A stretch of 14,717 bases of DNA, taken from the NCBI GenBank assembly GCA_947165105.1, contig CAMUZC010000037.1:1-14717 (forward strand), read 5' to 3'. The stretch is from an uncultured Lachnospiraceae bacterium. Lineage in GTDB: Bacteria; Bacillota_A; Clostridia; TANB77; CAG-508. Made by a program: the position numbers and the translations under genes. The notes under the pieces are model-generated. The model saw only the letters and a program-made list of their open reading frames with translations, was not told the DNA's origin and searched no databases. Of the stretch, positions 6,429 to 14,590 are shown piece by piece. The number at the start of each line of letters is the position of its first letter. Position 1 is the stretch's first letter.

Positions 6429-6461
6429 TGAGACAAATCAGGACCGTCCCCAAATGTCTCA
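6429..6461 (-). repeat. 33-bp dispersed repeat, copy 3
   Basis: Read on the minus strand it is TGAGAC, core GGGGACGGTC, then GTCTCA, 33 bp in total. It shares ends, length and core position with the copies at 170-202 and 207-239. It begins 4 bp after the stop codon of the small-protein gene at 6466, so like copy 2 it hugs a gene's 3' end. Confidence 0.75.
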
Positions 6462-6465
6462 TTTA

Positions 6466-6720
6466 TTAGTCTTTTTTCTTAAAAGGATGTAAGATTTTAT
6501 CTTTAACTTCTTTTGCAATAATTCCCATTGCTACATCATAAATTTTATTAGCTTCCTCGTTTGATACCCCTACTTTTTCTATTAAATCCGCTAATACTTT
6601 TTCCTTATTGTTTTTTCCAACAATAAAATGATCTTCAATAACACTATTAATTAAAGTACATTTTCCCTCATCATATCCTAGTTTTTCTGATAATTCCTTT
6701 ATAAATCCTGTCTTATTCAT
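6466..6720 (-). CDS. Small helical protein paired with the XRE regulator
   Basis: An 84-residue protein of unassigned function. I chose the ATG at 6720 (MNKTGFIKEL) because GGGGAGG lies 9 nt upstream; an in-frame ATG at 6738 would add MGRMMK but sits over that site. The sequence is charged and predicted helical and seems to hold two similar halves: FIKELSEKLGYDEGKCTLIN (about 5-24) and VLADLIEKVGVSNEEANKIY (about 42-61). Both resemble the N-terminal helical hairpin of HU-type proteins, but the DNA-binding beta arms are absent. This is inference by eye. It overlaps the end of the XRE gene by 8 nt (ATGAATAA), so it is translationally coupled and probably works with that regulator. It ends in a lysine-rich tail (HPFKKKD). 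Confidence 0.72.
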   Translation of the reverse strand: MNKTGFIKELSEKLGYDEGKCTLINSVIEDHFIVGKNNKEKVLADLIEKVGVSNEEANKIYDVAMGIIAKEVKDKILHPFKKKD

Positions 6721-7633
6721 TTTCATCATCCTCCCCATAAATTTTTCCTTTTGACTCTAATTGTAATTCATATCCATATTCAAAAATATATGCAATACTA
6801 TAAAATACTAAAATTGATATAAAACCAAATCCTATGTCGAAATCTTGCTCCATTATTATACTACTAATTGCATTTGCAATTGCTGATAATATTGTTATTG
6901 CAATCATAAAATATGACATTGTTTTAATATGATGTACATTTTCTAATGTAAATGGTGTATCTCCTTCATTAATATTTTTAAATAGTTTAGCTAAATGATT
7001 TAATGCTGCACTTAGTAAGAATAATCCCGCTATAAGAAATGTTGCAGAAGCGATTATTACAACTATTATTTTTTCTTTTGAATTGTTATTTAAAACCTTT
7101 GCAACTTTATTAAAACTATTATCATCCAGTTTTACTAAATGGATCTTTGATTCTCCGGTTACCTCTAGTTTATCATCAACTTTTTTATATTCCACTACCT
7201 GGTTTCCAATTTCAGTTTTAAACTCATTTTCACCTTTTACTGTTGTTGCTCCTATAAATGTTGCAGCTAAAATAGTTCCTACTATCAAACATATTGCACC
7301 AATTCTTGCAAATACACTTCCTATTTTAGATATAATGTAAATAATTTTACTAATAACCTTTAATCTTTTTTGTTTTTCTTTTTCTAATTTTACTACCTTC
7401 ATTTTGATTTCTTCATCTAATGAATCAATATCTTGAATATCATCATGAATCAAATCATTAATTTTGCAGTGAAAGATTTTACATATTTTTAATATGTTAT
7501 CCATTTCAGGATATGCTTCACCATTTTCCCATTTTGAAACACTCTGTCTTGATACACCTACCTTCTCTGCTAAAACTTCTTGACTCATTTTTGCACTTTT
7601 TCTAAGAGCATGTAAATTTTCTCCAAATTTCAT
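6713..7633 (-). CDS. XRE-family HTH regulator with membrane domain
   Basis: A 306-residue two-part protein. Residues about 5-60 form a Cro/C1-type helix-turn-helix (LRKSAKMSQEVLAEKVGVSR then QSVSKWENGEAYPEMDNI), the DNA-binding half. A lysine-rich linker (about 75-95) follows. Hydrophobic segments then appear near 96-130, 190-212 and 238-285, so the C-terminus is membrane embedded, with a polar loop at about 132-188 that may face outside. Such membrane-tethered XRE regulators are frequent in Firmicutes, and their signals are mostly unknown. The start has AAAGGAGG about 9 nt upstream. It overlaps the next gene (small helical protein), with which it forms a two-gene unit. A long leader with an inverted repeat (7698-7728) suggests autoregulation. 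The effector sensed cannot be inferred. Confidence 0.85.
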   Translation of the reverse strand: MKFGENLHALRKSAKMSQEVLAEKVGVSRQSVSKWENGEAYPEMDNILKICKIFHCKINDLIHDDIQDIDSLDEEIKMKVVKLEKEKQKRLKVISKIIYIISKIGSVFARIGAICLIVGTILAATFIGATTVKGENEFKTEIGNQVVEYKKVDDKLEVTGESKIHLVKLDDNSFNKVAKVLNNNSKEKIIVVIIASATFLIAGLFLLSAALNHLAKLFKNINEGDTPFTLENVHHIKTMSYFMIAITILSAIANAISSIIMEQDFDIGFGFISILVFYSIAYIFEYGYELQLESKGKIYGEDDENE

Positions 7634-7697
7634 TAGACTAATTCCTCCTTTAGTTATTAGTTTAGTATTTTTTCGTTTGTTTTTCTATCAATTTTTG

Positions 7698-7728
7698 GTT
7701 GCAATTTATAAAATATGCAAAATGCAAC
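7698..7728. promoter_or_regulatory. Inverted repeat in the XRE leader, candidate operator
   Basis: The arms GTTGCAATTT (7698-7707) and AAAATGCAAC (7719-7728) match at 9 of 10 positions around an 11-bp centre. It lies 65 bp upstream of the XRE start and downstream of the predicted promoter, so it is a plausible autoregulatory site or leader hairpin. Confidence 0.4.
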
Positions 7729-7755
7729 TAGAAATTTACAATTATTTCTGTAATC

Positions 7756-7785
7756 ATAATAACATATTTAAGTATATTTTAGCAA
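7756..7785 (-). promoter_or_regulatory. Candidate promoter of the XRE operon
   Basis: On the minus strand, TTGCTA (7785-7780), an 18-bp spacer, and TATTAT (7761-7756) preceded by TGT. It begins just after the T run of the maf terminator and would give a leader of about 115 nt. Confidence 0.45.
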
Positions 7786-7786
7786 C

Positions 7787-7825
7787 AAAAAAAGACTAAT
7801 TGCTTTTTAGCATTTAGTCTTTTTT
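7787..7825 (-). terminator. Intrinsic terminator of maf
   Basis: The stem is built from AAAAAGACTAA (7789-7799) and TTAGTCTTTTT, with an inner TGCT/AGCA hairpin on TTTT. A seven-base T run follows on the minus strand. It starts a few bases after the maf stop. Confidence 0.75.
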
Positions 7826-7830
7826 ACATC

Positions 7831-8421
7831 TTATTCAGCCATTTCAAAATCATTTATTGAATACCCTAACTCTTTCAATTTTGCATAAACTGAACTGATA
7901 GAAATTCCGAATAAAGTGTTGAAATCTCCAACTATCTTGTCAACGAAGAGTTCTGTCTTGCCAGGAAATCTATATCCACAGCCATTTAACACATCTTTTT
8001 CATTTTCAACATACCATCTGATTTCTTCGTCATCAACTTTTCTTATATGAACTTCTACAACATCTGAAAAAGTTACTTCCTTATTTTGATATAAATCCTT
8101 AATCGTCATTCCCGTTGTTAAGTAAGTTACTTTTCCACTCATTACCTTAATATTTTGAAAAGCTTCATCCTTGCTCTTTGGCTTCTCAAAAATCTTACCA
8201 TCCATATATACGATTGAATCTGCTGAAATAATTAATGCTGGTCCATCAATTTGTGAAGCTACAGAATTTGCCTTATCTCTTGATAAATCCATAACATACT
8301 CACGTGGATCTGTTGCATCACTATGTTCTTCAACCGTACTTTTGACAACTTCATATTTCCATCCTATGTTTTTTAAGATGTTTTGTCTGTTTTTTGAGCT
8401 TGATGCTAATATTAATCTCAT
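7831..8421 (-). CDS. maf: Maf family nucleotide pyrophosphatase
   Basis: A 196-residue Maf/Ham1-fold house-cleaning enzyme that hydrolyses non-canonical or surplus nucleoside triphosphates to monophosphates (dTTP/UTP pyrophosphatase group). It opens with LILASSSKNR, the phosphate-binding start of the family. The catalytic region is ISADSIVYMDGKIFEKP (Asp68, Glu79, Lys80, Pro81); family members more often have ADT where this has ADS. Further on are VMSGK with TTGM and a C-terminal segment in which the usual AGGY-type block reads NGCGYRFPGK. These are conservative changes and activity is expected. A GGGAGG ribosome binding site lies 8 nt upstream. It follows tspO on the same strand with its own candidate promoter, and ends at a clear terminator. 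Confidence 0.88.
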   Translation of the reverse strand: MRLILASSSKNRQNILKNIGWKYEVVKSTVEEHSDATDPREYVMDLSRDKANSVASQIDGPALIISADSIVYMDGKIFEKPKSKDEAFQNIKVMSGKVTYLTTGMTIKDLYQNKEVTFSDVVEVHIRKVDDEEIRWYVENEKDVLNGCGYRFPGKTELFVDKIVGDFNTLFGISISSVYAKLKELGYSINDFEMAE

Positions 8422-8506
8422 TTAAAATTCCTCCCTAATAATTATTTTGAGAATCCTGCATGACATCCTGACCTTATAACATGCAATATGTTCATACCCT
8501 ATAGTA

Positions 8507-8535
8507 TGTATATCATAAATAAATTAATATTTCAA
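8507..8535 (-). promoter_or_regulatory. Candidate maf promoter
   Basis: On the minus strand, TTGAAA (8535-8530), a 17-bp spacer ending TGA, and TATACA (8512-8507). The -35 is 1 nt beyond the tspO stop codon. The -10 matches at four positions, so this is a moderate call; read-through from tspO is the alternative. Confidence 0.45.
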
Positions 8536-8536
8536 G

Positions 8537-8995
8537 TTACACATTTAAAACATAAACTCCTATTGTAAGATATGTTGCAAACAACACCCACAACAAATAT
8601 GGAATTTGAAGTAATCCTGCTGTTTTATCTTTTCCATAAAATCTAGTAATCATAATAACAACCAAAACAGCTAACAGTATTATCCATAATATAGCAAAAA
8701 ATCTCCATTTAAATACAAAGAAAATAAATGACCATAAATAATTAACAATTAGTTGCCCATAATAAATTAAATCTACATCTTTATCTGTTTGTTCCTTGCT
8801 TTTTAATATACCATATGATACTCCCATCAAAATATATAAAATAGTCCATACTATTGGAAACAATGCACTTGGTGGTGCAAGTGGTGGTTGTTTCAGCGCA
8901 TTGTAATCTATTGATTGTGATGTAATTATGCCAACAATTGCACCTCCAAGTACTGGTAATAAAATTGATCTTATGTATATGCCTAATTTATTCAT
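8537..8995 (-). CDS. tspO: TspO/MBR family membrane protein
   Basis: A 152-residue, five-helix tryptophan-rich sensory protein (TspO/translocator protein family), a membrane protein that binds porphyrins and other hydrophobic ligands. Diagnostic motifs are PPLAPPSALFPIVWTILY (about 36-53), the following LMGVSYG, NYLWSFIFFVFKWRFFA near the middle, and LLWVLFATYLTIGVYVLN at the C-terminus. Length and five hydrophobic segments agree with the family. I chose the ATG at 8995, preceded by GAGGTG about 6 nt upstream; a GTG at 9004 would extend it by three residues but falls in the ribosome binding site itself. A role in porphyrin handling or stress is known for some bacteria; nothing nearby (no heme genes) defines it here. 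Confidence 0.92.
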   Translation of the reverse strand: MNKLGIYIRSILLPVLGGAIVGIITSQSIDYNALKQPPLAPPSALFPIVWTILYILMGVSYGILKSKEQTDKDVDLIYYGQLIVNYLWSFIFFVFKWRFFAILWIILLAVLVVIMITRFYGKDKTAGLLQIPYLLWVLFATYLTIGVYVLNV

Positions 8996-9055
8996 AAAAC
9001 TCACCTCAGTTAATTTTATGAATAAATTACTACAATTATGAAACTAATAAAATAT

Positions 9056-9100
9056 GTGTCCCATATTTTAAATTTTTAAAATTTTCTCCGTCCCCAATTT
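9056..9100 (-). repeat. Degenerate relative of the GGGACGG repeat
   Basis: Read on the minus strand it contains TTGGGGACGGAGAAAA and ends ATGGGACAC, with an AT-rich inverted repeat between. The GGGGACGGAG core matches the repeat copies at 170-239, but the ends are GGGACAC rather than GTCTCA. It lies between the eno terminator and tspO. Confidence 0.45.
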
Positions 9101-9110
9101 AAAACCCAAT

Positions 9111-9144
9111 TTAAAAAGCCAGTCACTTCAAAAAGCAACTGGCA
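9111..9144 (-). terminator. Intrinsic terminator of eno
   Basis: The arms GCCAGT (9118-9123) and ACTGGC (9138-9143) can be extended inward by TGCTT/AAGTG wobble pairs. TTTTTAAATT follows on the minus strand. It starts 8 bp after the enolase stop. Confidence 0.75.
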
Positions 9145-9151
9145 TTTTAAA

Positions 9152-10462
<1,311 letters not shown>

Positions 10463-10495
10463 TCAACCTCCTATATATTTGTTAATATTTTAACA

Positions 10496-10828
10496 TCACT
10501 TGGTTATTGTATCACAATCTTTTCCAGTTTTCAACAGTTTTTCAAATTTATTCTTTACAATTTCAATTTCTTCATTTGTCAATTTTTCAACTCTATGAAC
10601 TTGTCCATATTCTTTTTGTTTTTCTTCCGATAATTCAGCTTCTAAATCTTCTATTTCTCTTGCAAAAATCTTTCCTTGAAATATGTTTTCATATATTACT
10701 AAATTTTTAATAGGATTTTCAGCGTTATCTCCTGAATATGTTACTCCAACTTCTAATATTCTATAAATATTTTTTTCATCCAAGTTTTTACCTTTAAAAT
10801 GTTTGCATAAATCTCCCTTTTTTAACAT
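10496..10828 (-). CDS. DUF1653 domain protein
   Basis: A 110-residue protein with a DUF1653-type domain in its first 65 residues: GDLCKHFKGK, then IYRILEVGVTYSG, NLVIYENIF and IFAREIEDL, matching the family pattern of a short beta-rich domain (KHFKG...Y.VL......VVY..L......R....F). The rest is a charged helical tail (LTNEEIEIVKNKFEKLLK). The function of the family is unknown; no catalytic motif is visible. Its ATG overlaps the queH stop (ATGTTAA, 7 nt), so the two are translationally coupled. The last third of the gene also carries the -35/-10 of a candidate eno promoter (10506-10534), which constrains its codons. Confidence 0.75.
   Translation of the reverse strand: MLKKGDLCKHFKGKNLDEKNIYRILEVGVTYSGDNAENPIKNLVIYENIFQGKIFAREIEDLEAELSEEKQKEYGQVHRVEKLTNEEIEIVKNKFEKLLKTGKDCDTITK
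10506..10534 (-). promoter_or_regulatory. Candidate eno promoter inside the DUF1653 gene
   Basis: On the minus strand, TTGAAA (10534-10529), a 17-bp spacer ending TGA, and TACAAT (10511-10506). With the extended -10 TG this is a strong-looking sigma-A promoter about 50 bp upstream of the enolase start. Downstream, GTTAAAATATTAAC (10494-10481) is a small palindrome in the leader. Confidence 0.6.
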
Positions 10829-11418
10829 TTAGACTTCTCCTTTCTTTTCCATTCGAACCCTTCTGGTAAATTTAGAGCATCTTTCTTTTTCTTAACATAT
10901 CTATCTTCTTCACTAAATATACATCCACAATATTTTTGCATATATAAACCTTCTGCTACTGCTTTATCATGGCCTTCCCAAAATCCATATCTGAAATCCC
11001 TATATAAAAATTGAATCCCATATTCTTTGCTATAATCTTCACATAGTTTTTTTATAAAATTATGTTTTTGATAAATGCTATACAGTAAAGTTGTAGTTAC
11101 AGCATCATATCCATGTTCTTTGGCATATTCAAATGTTTTTCTTAATCGTTTCGGATAGCAATAATCTACGCATCTTGAATCTAAATTATTTGCAACATTT
11201 TTACAGAAATCATCCAATCCATATTCATCTTCAAAAATAGCCTCAATTTCTATTTTATCAGCATATACCTTCAAGCAATCTCGTCTTGCCTCATATTCCT
11301 TATATGGATGAATATTTGGATTATACCAATATAAAGTTGGCTCTATTCCTTCTTTTCTTAATGTATCTATGCAATAAACACTGCATGGTGCACAACATGT
11401 ATGCATTAATAATTTCAT
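10822..11418 (-). CDS. queH: Epoxyqueuosine reductase QueH
   Basis: A 198-residue QueH protein (formerly DUF208), the iron-sulfur enzyme that reduces epoxyqueuosine to queuosine in tRNA and replaces QueG in many anaerobes and Firmicutes. Key cysteines are visible: HTCCAPC at the N-terminus (Cys8, Cys9, Cys12), DSRCVDYC in the middle, and YCGCIFSEEDRY near the end (Cys164, Cys166). YWYNPNIHPYKEYEARRD and TTTLLYSIYQKHNFI are further family blocks. The start has AAAGGGA about 6 nt upstream. It is the first gene of a queH-DUF1653 pair with a 7-nt overlap. Other queuosine synthesis genes (queC, queD, queE, tgt, queA) are not in the window. Confidence 0.93.
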   Translation of the reverse strand: MKLLMHTCCAPCSVYCIDTLRKEGIEPTLYWYNPNIHPYKEYEARRDCLKVYADKIEIEAIFEDEYGLDDFCKNVANNLDSRCVDYCYPKRLRKTFEYAKEHGYDAVTTTLLYSIYQKHNFIKKLCEDYSKEYGIQFLYRDFRYGFWEGHDKAVAEGLYMQKYCGCIFSEEDRYVKKKKDALNLPEGFEWKRKEKSKC

Positions 11419-11477
11419 AACATTCCCTTTCTTTCTTTATTAATATCATTATTAATCTGTAATTTTCAATATACCTT

Positions 11478-11506
11478 AATATATCACATTTTATAAGTAT
11501 ATTCAA
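11478..11506 (-). promoter_or_regulatory. Promoter of the queH operon
   Basis: On the minus strand, TTGAAT (11506-11501), a 17-bp spacer ending TGA, and TATATT (11483-11478), about 60 bp before the queH start. Confidence 0.55.
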
Positions 11507-11621
11507 CCAATTTTTGTTATCCTATGTAATCATTTCCTTTTATAACACATTCCTTCAACTTTCCCTTTATATAACTTGCAAAAAAATATAATTTATACTG
11601 TTAATTTGTCAAATATTGTAG

Positions 11622-11627
11622 TATAAT
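11622..11627 (+). promoter_or_regulatory. -10 box upstream of the deacetylase gene
   Basis: A consensus TATAAT lies 27 bp before the deacetylase ATG. No good -35 is seen at 16-18 bp, and the TTGTCA at 11606 is only 10 bp away. The call is therefore weak. Confidence 0.35.
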
Positions 11628-11654
11628 GAACTTATTGAGAAAGGATGATAAAAA

Positions 11655-12593
11655 ATGGACAGCCTTATTACAGTCGACTCACCAAAGCCAGAAAAAAGAA
11701 AACTAAAAATGAGATTTAAATTTTTGATTTGTGCTATTATATACTTTTTAGTTATTTTTGCATGTACAAGACTATATAATTACATTAATACAAAATTTTT
11801 TAACACTGATAATAACACCGATTCAACTGTATCAGAAGCTTCTGACAATACGCCAAAAACTTATTATATAAATAACATCAAATCAAGTTATCAAAGCAAA
11901 AAAATTGCTCTAATAAATTCAAAAATACCACCACAATTATCTGAAGAACAATATAATAATATACTAAATATTTACCATAATACATCAGAAAAAACTGTTT
12001 ACCTAACATTTGATGATGGACCTTCTGAAAATATTACACCTCTTATTCTTGATTTACTTAATCAAGAAAAAATAAAAGCAACATTTTTTGTTTTAGGCAC
12101 AAATGTTGATAGATATCCTGCACTTGTTCAAAGGGAATATTCAGAAGGACATTTTATTGCAAATCACGGATATTCTCATAAGTATTCAGAAATATATGAA
12201 AGTGCCGAAACAGTATTAAACGATTATAAGCAATGTGAGCAATCCGTTAAGAGAGCTTTAAATGATGAGAATTTCACTTCAAAAGTATATCGTTACCCAG
12301 GCGGATCAAATGGTGGAAAATATCATGACATAAAAAATGCCGGCAAAGAACTTCTAAAAGAAAACAATGTTGCTTATTTAGATTGGAATGCTCTTACTCG
12401 TGATGCTGAAGGAACTCCTACTCACGAATCTATTTTGGAAAGCTTGCATGAAACCGTTGGTGAAAAAAATGTAGTTGTTTTATTAATGCATGATTCATCA
12501 AGCAAAATACTTACATACGAAGCTTTGCCTGAAGTTATCACATTTTTCAGAGATAATGGGTACAATTTCAAAACACTATATGATGTACTTTAA
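11655..12593 (+). CDS. Membrane-anchored polysaccharide deacetylase (NodB domain)
   Basis: A 312-residue protein with a short basic cytoplasmic N-terminus, one TM anchor (about 21-43) and a low-complexity Asn/Thr/Asp/Ser linker (50-66). The extracellular NodB homology domain spans about 113-310. The five catalytic motifs are present: TFDDGP (base Asp120, metal Asp121), HGYSH (metal His171 and His175), RYPGG (Arg213), DWNALTRD, and LLMHD (catalytic His279). It should be a zinc-dependent de-N-acetylase of cell-wall glycan (peptidoglycan GlcNAc or MurNAc, as in PgdA/PdaA); such changes affect lysozyme sensitivity or, in spore formers, cortex structure. The exact substrate is not readable. The start has AAAGGA about 9 nt upstream. 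It stands alone on the plus strand and ends in a strong terminator that overlaps the stop codon. Confidence 0.9.
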   Translation: MDSLITVDSPKPEKRKLKMRFKFLICAIIYFLVIFACTRLYNYINTKFFNTDNNTDSTVSEASDNTPKTYYINNIKSSYQSKKIALINSKIPPQLSEEQYNNILNIYHNTSEKTVYLTFDDGPSENITPLILDLLNQEKIKATFFVLGTNVDRYPALVQREYSEGHFIANHGYSHKYSEIYESAETVLNDYKQCEQSVKRALNDENFTSKVYRYPGGSNGGKYHDIKNAGKELLKENNVAYLDWNALTRDAEGTPTHESILESLHETVGEKNVVVLLMHDSSSKILTYEALPEVITFFRDNGYNFKTLYDVL

Positions 12594-12640
12594 AGCACAG
12601 TTTGGGAAGCCCCCAATACTGTGCTTTTTATTTTTTTTAT
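12592..12640 (+). terminator. Strong terminator of the deacetylase gene
   Basis: The stem AAAGCACAGTTTGGG pairs with CCCAA-T-ACTGTGCTTT around a short loop, with one bulge. It is followed by TTTATTTTTTTT. It includes the last two bases of the stop codon. Confidence 0.85.
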
Positions 12641-12657
12641 TTTTTTTGTAAAAACTG

Positions 12658-12686
12658 TTGACAAAATTTAAAATAATATTTATAAT
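12658..12686 (+). promoter_or_regulatory. Consensus promoter of the tRNA-Gly pair
   Basis: Perfect TTGACA (12658-12663), a 17-bp spacer and perfect TATAAT (12681-12686), with tRNA 1 starting 33 bp later. A strong stable-RNA promoter. Confidence 0.85.
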
Positions 12687-12718
12687 AATAAATGTCTTCG
12701 AAATATTAAAAGTAATAT

Positions 12719-12793
<75 letters not shown>

Positions 12794-12822
12794 AAAATTC
12801 TTTTAAATACTAATGCAAATAC

Positions 12823-12897
<75 letters not shown>

Positions 12898-12900
12898 CAA

Positions 12901-12937
12901 AAAAACCTGAATATTTAAATTCAGGTTTTTATTTTTT
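12901..12937. terminator. Bidirectional terminator, tRNA pair / hydrolase
   Basis: The stem AAAAACCTGAAT/ATTCAGGTTTTT has a 6-nt loop and ATTTTTT after it on the plus strand, and a T run on the minus strand too. It serves the tRNA unit and, from the other side, the hydrolase gene ending at 12962. Confidence 0.8.
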
Positions 12938-12961
12938 AATGATGTATTATTATCAACAAAA

Positions 12962-13918
12962 TTACTTATTATCTATAAAATTATCAATCTTTGCCTTATA
13001 TTCGGTCGTATGATCTTCCCAAACACAAGCATGTTCACTATCATTAACAGTCCAAATTTCCTTGTCACTACAATTTATATTATTATAGATTTCCTCACCC
13101 ATAAAAACTGGAGTAACTTTATCAATTGTACTATTAATAACTAGAGTTGGAATATTAATTTTTTTTGCAATCATAATAGAATTCGCATCTTCATATGAAA
13201 AACCAAGTTTCTGTTTATTTACTAAATTTCCTAACCACAACAAATAATCTGTAGGAATTCCTATATTCATCTTGTCTAATTCAGTTGATATCATATATTC
13301 GACATTTCCCAACGGACAATCAAGTATCATAAAATCCACATCACTTTGTGTATCAAGATTTGCAACAGCCTGTATAGCGGTTGCTCCTCCAAAAGATGTA
13401 CCCCAAATACCAATTTTTATTCCAGAGTATTTATTTTTAACAAAATCTATAAGGTCAATAACATCATATTTTTCCCAATATCCGTAAGTTGTTCTTTTCG
13501 CGGTATTTTCATTTGAACTTCTTTGATCAAAAGTTATTACATCATATCCCTTCTCTAAAAAATACTTTGCAACTGGATAATTAGTATATCTGTTACCACC
13601 AAGGCCATGTATCATTAATACAACCTTATCGTGATTTTCCCCAGCATTTATATATTCTCCTGGAATAGTATGTCCGTCGAATGTTGAATTAATAGAGATT
13701 TCTTCATAAACATATTCTTGTTTCAATTCATATGGATTCATTTTCATTTTTTCCCAAAAGCTATCCTTTACCTCTCTCGTTTCTTCACAAGTAGAAAGTT
13801 GTGTTGACCCTTCAAACACCTGAGTACCAATGTAATATGAACCTCCAATAACTAACAATAATAAAACTAGAATAACACTAGTAAAAATAATTAAAAATAT
13901 TTTAAACCCTTTTTTCAT
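12962..13918 (-). CDS. Membrane-anchored alpha/beta hydrolase
   Basis: A 318-residue serine hydrolase. An N-terminal TM anchor (about 8-30) is followed by a 50-residue linker and an alpha/beta hydrolase domain. HGLGGN (104-109) forms the oxyanion region, GTSFGG holds the nucleophile Ser175, and Asp266 (STIDKVTP) and His296 (NDSEHA) complete the triad. The class resembles bacterial YqkD-like or serine-aminopeptidase-type hydrolases; ester, lipid or peptide substrates are all possible, and the active site is probably outside the membrane. The start is certain: AAAGGAGGT is 5 nt upstream, inside the end of the padR gene, which it overlaps by 17 nt. It is therefore in the padR operon and likely induced when PadR leaves its operator. 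Confidence 0.88.
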   Translation of the reverse strand: MKKGFKIFLIIFTSVILVLLLLVIGGSYYIGTQVFEGSTQLSTCEETREVKDSFWEKMKMNPYELKQEYVYEEISINSTFDGHTIPGEYINAGENHDKVVLMIHGLGGNRYTNYPVAKYFLEKGYDVITFDQRSSNENTAKRTTYGYWEKYDVIDLIDFVKNKYSGIKIGIWGTSFGGATAIQAVANLDTQSDVDFMILDCPLGNVEYMISTELDKMNIGIPTDYLLWLGNLVNKQKLGFSYEDANSIMIAKKINIPTLVINSTIDKVTPVFMGEEIYNNINCSDKEIWTVNDSEHACVWEDHTTEYKAKIDNFIDNK

Positions 13919-14456
13919 TACTTACCTCCTTTAACTTAGATAAACATTCATCACACCAATCAGCAATCATCTTAGCCCTTCTTCGTCCATAAGAAATTGT
14001 AAACTCCCAGAACATAGAACGATAGGAATCATCTAATTCATTGCTATAATAATCAGAGCTCTCATCTGCTATTTTAAAGCTTTCATACTTTCTTTGATAT
14101 GTTGCTTTTAGATTTTCAAAAAAAACTATATTTTCCTCAGAAGATTTCTCTCCAAGGAAAAAAACTTTCATAAGAAGTGGAATTCTAACATTTTCTTTTA
14201 AATCTTCTGAAACCCACTCCAATAATTCAATACGTCCTTCTTCAGTAATAGAATATATTTTTTTATCTGGCTTTCCACTCTGTTCTATCCATGTTCCGCT
14301 TATATATCCAGCATTTTCCAATGATGTAAGTTCTCTATACACCTGACTCTTTTGAACATTCCAAAAGTGATTCAAGGAATTACGAAATGTTTCAAGTATT
14401 TCATACCCATTCATATTAGAATAATTCAATAATCCTAGTATTCCATGTTTTAACAT
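13902..14456 (-). CDS. PadR-family transcriptional regulator
   Basis: A 184-residue PadR regulator of the larger (Vir-like C-terminal) subgroup. The N-terminal winged helix opens LKHGILGLLNYSNMNGYEI, with the recognition helix in FWNVQKSQVYRELTSLENAG and the wing in SGKPDKKIYSITEEGRIEL (about 60-80). The C-terminal half is helical (residues 95-180), as in the dimerisation and ligand-binding part of this subgroup. PadR proteins usually repress their own operon in response to small aromatic compounds or antibiotics. A perfect 9-bp inverted repeat sits at the predicted transcription start. AGGAGG lies about 6 nt upstream of the ATG. The overlapping downstream gene encodes a membrane-anchored hydrolase, which is probably its target. 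The inducer is unknown. Confidence 0.9.
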   Translation of the reverse strand: MLKHGILGLLNYSNMNGYEILETFRNSLNHFWNVQKSQVYRELTSLENAGYISGTWIEQSGKPDKKIYSITEEGRIELLEWVSEDLKENVRIPLLMKVFFLGEKSSEENIVFFENLKATYQRKYESFKIADESSDYYSNELDDSYRSMFWEFTISYGRRRAKMIADWCDECLSKLKEVSNEKRV

Positions 14457-14468
14457 TAATAACCTCCT

Positions 14469-14490
14469 ATTAGTCCATTTGTGGACTAAT
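14469..14490. promoter_or_regulatory. PadR operator candidate
   Basis: A perfect inverted repeat ATTAGTCCA-TTTG-TGGACTAAT lies between the -10 box and the ribosome binding site of padR, over the expected start site. A bound PadR dimer there would repress its own operon. Confidence 0.7.
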
Positions 14491-14493
14491 AAA

Positions 14494-14522
14494 ATAGTAT
14501 CATATCACAATTGTTTTGTCAA
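14494..14522 (-). promoter_or_regulatory. padR operon promoter
   Basis: On the minus strand, consensus TTGACA (14522-14517), a 17-bp spacer ending TGA, and TACTAT (14499-14494). Confidence 0.7.
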
Positions 14523-14590
14523 CAATATGTAATTGGATTTTATTAATCATAATTAACAATTGATATTTTTTATAATTTTTTTAATAATAC

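Noticed and set aside
8422..8506. Possible structured leader of maf (TGCATG/CATGCA arms)
   Set aside because: The arms are six bases and widely spaced, within chance expectation; no terminator or conserved motif follows.
11507..11654. Possible riboswitch or T-box before the deacetylase gene
   Set aside because: No T-box motif, conserved riboswitch core or terminator hairpin is visible; it is simple AT-rich promoter DNA.
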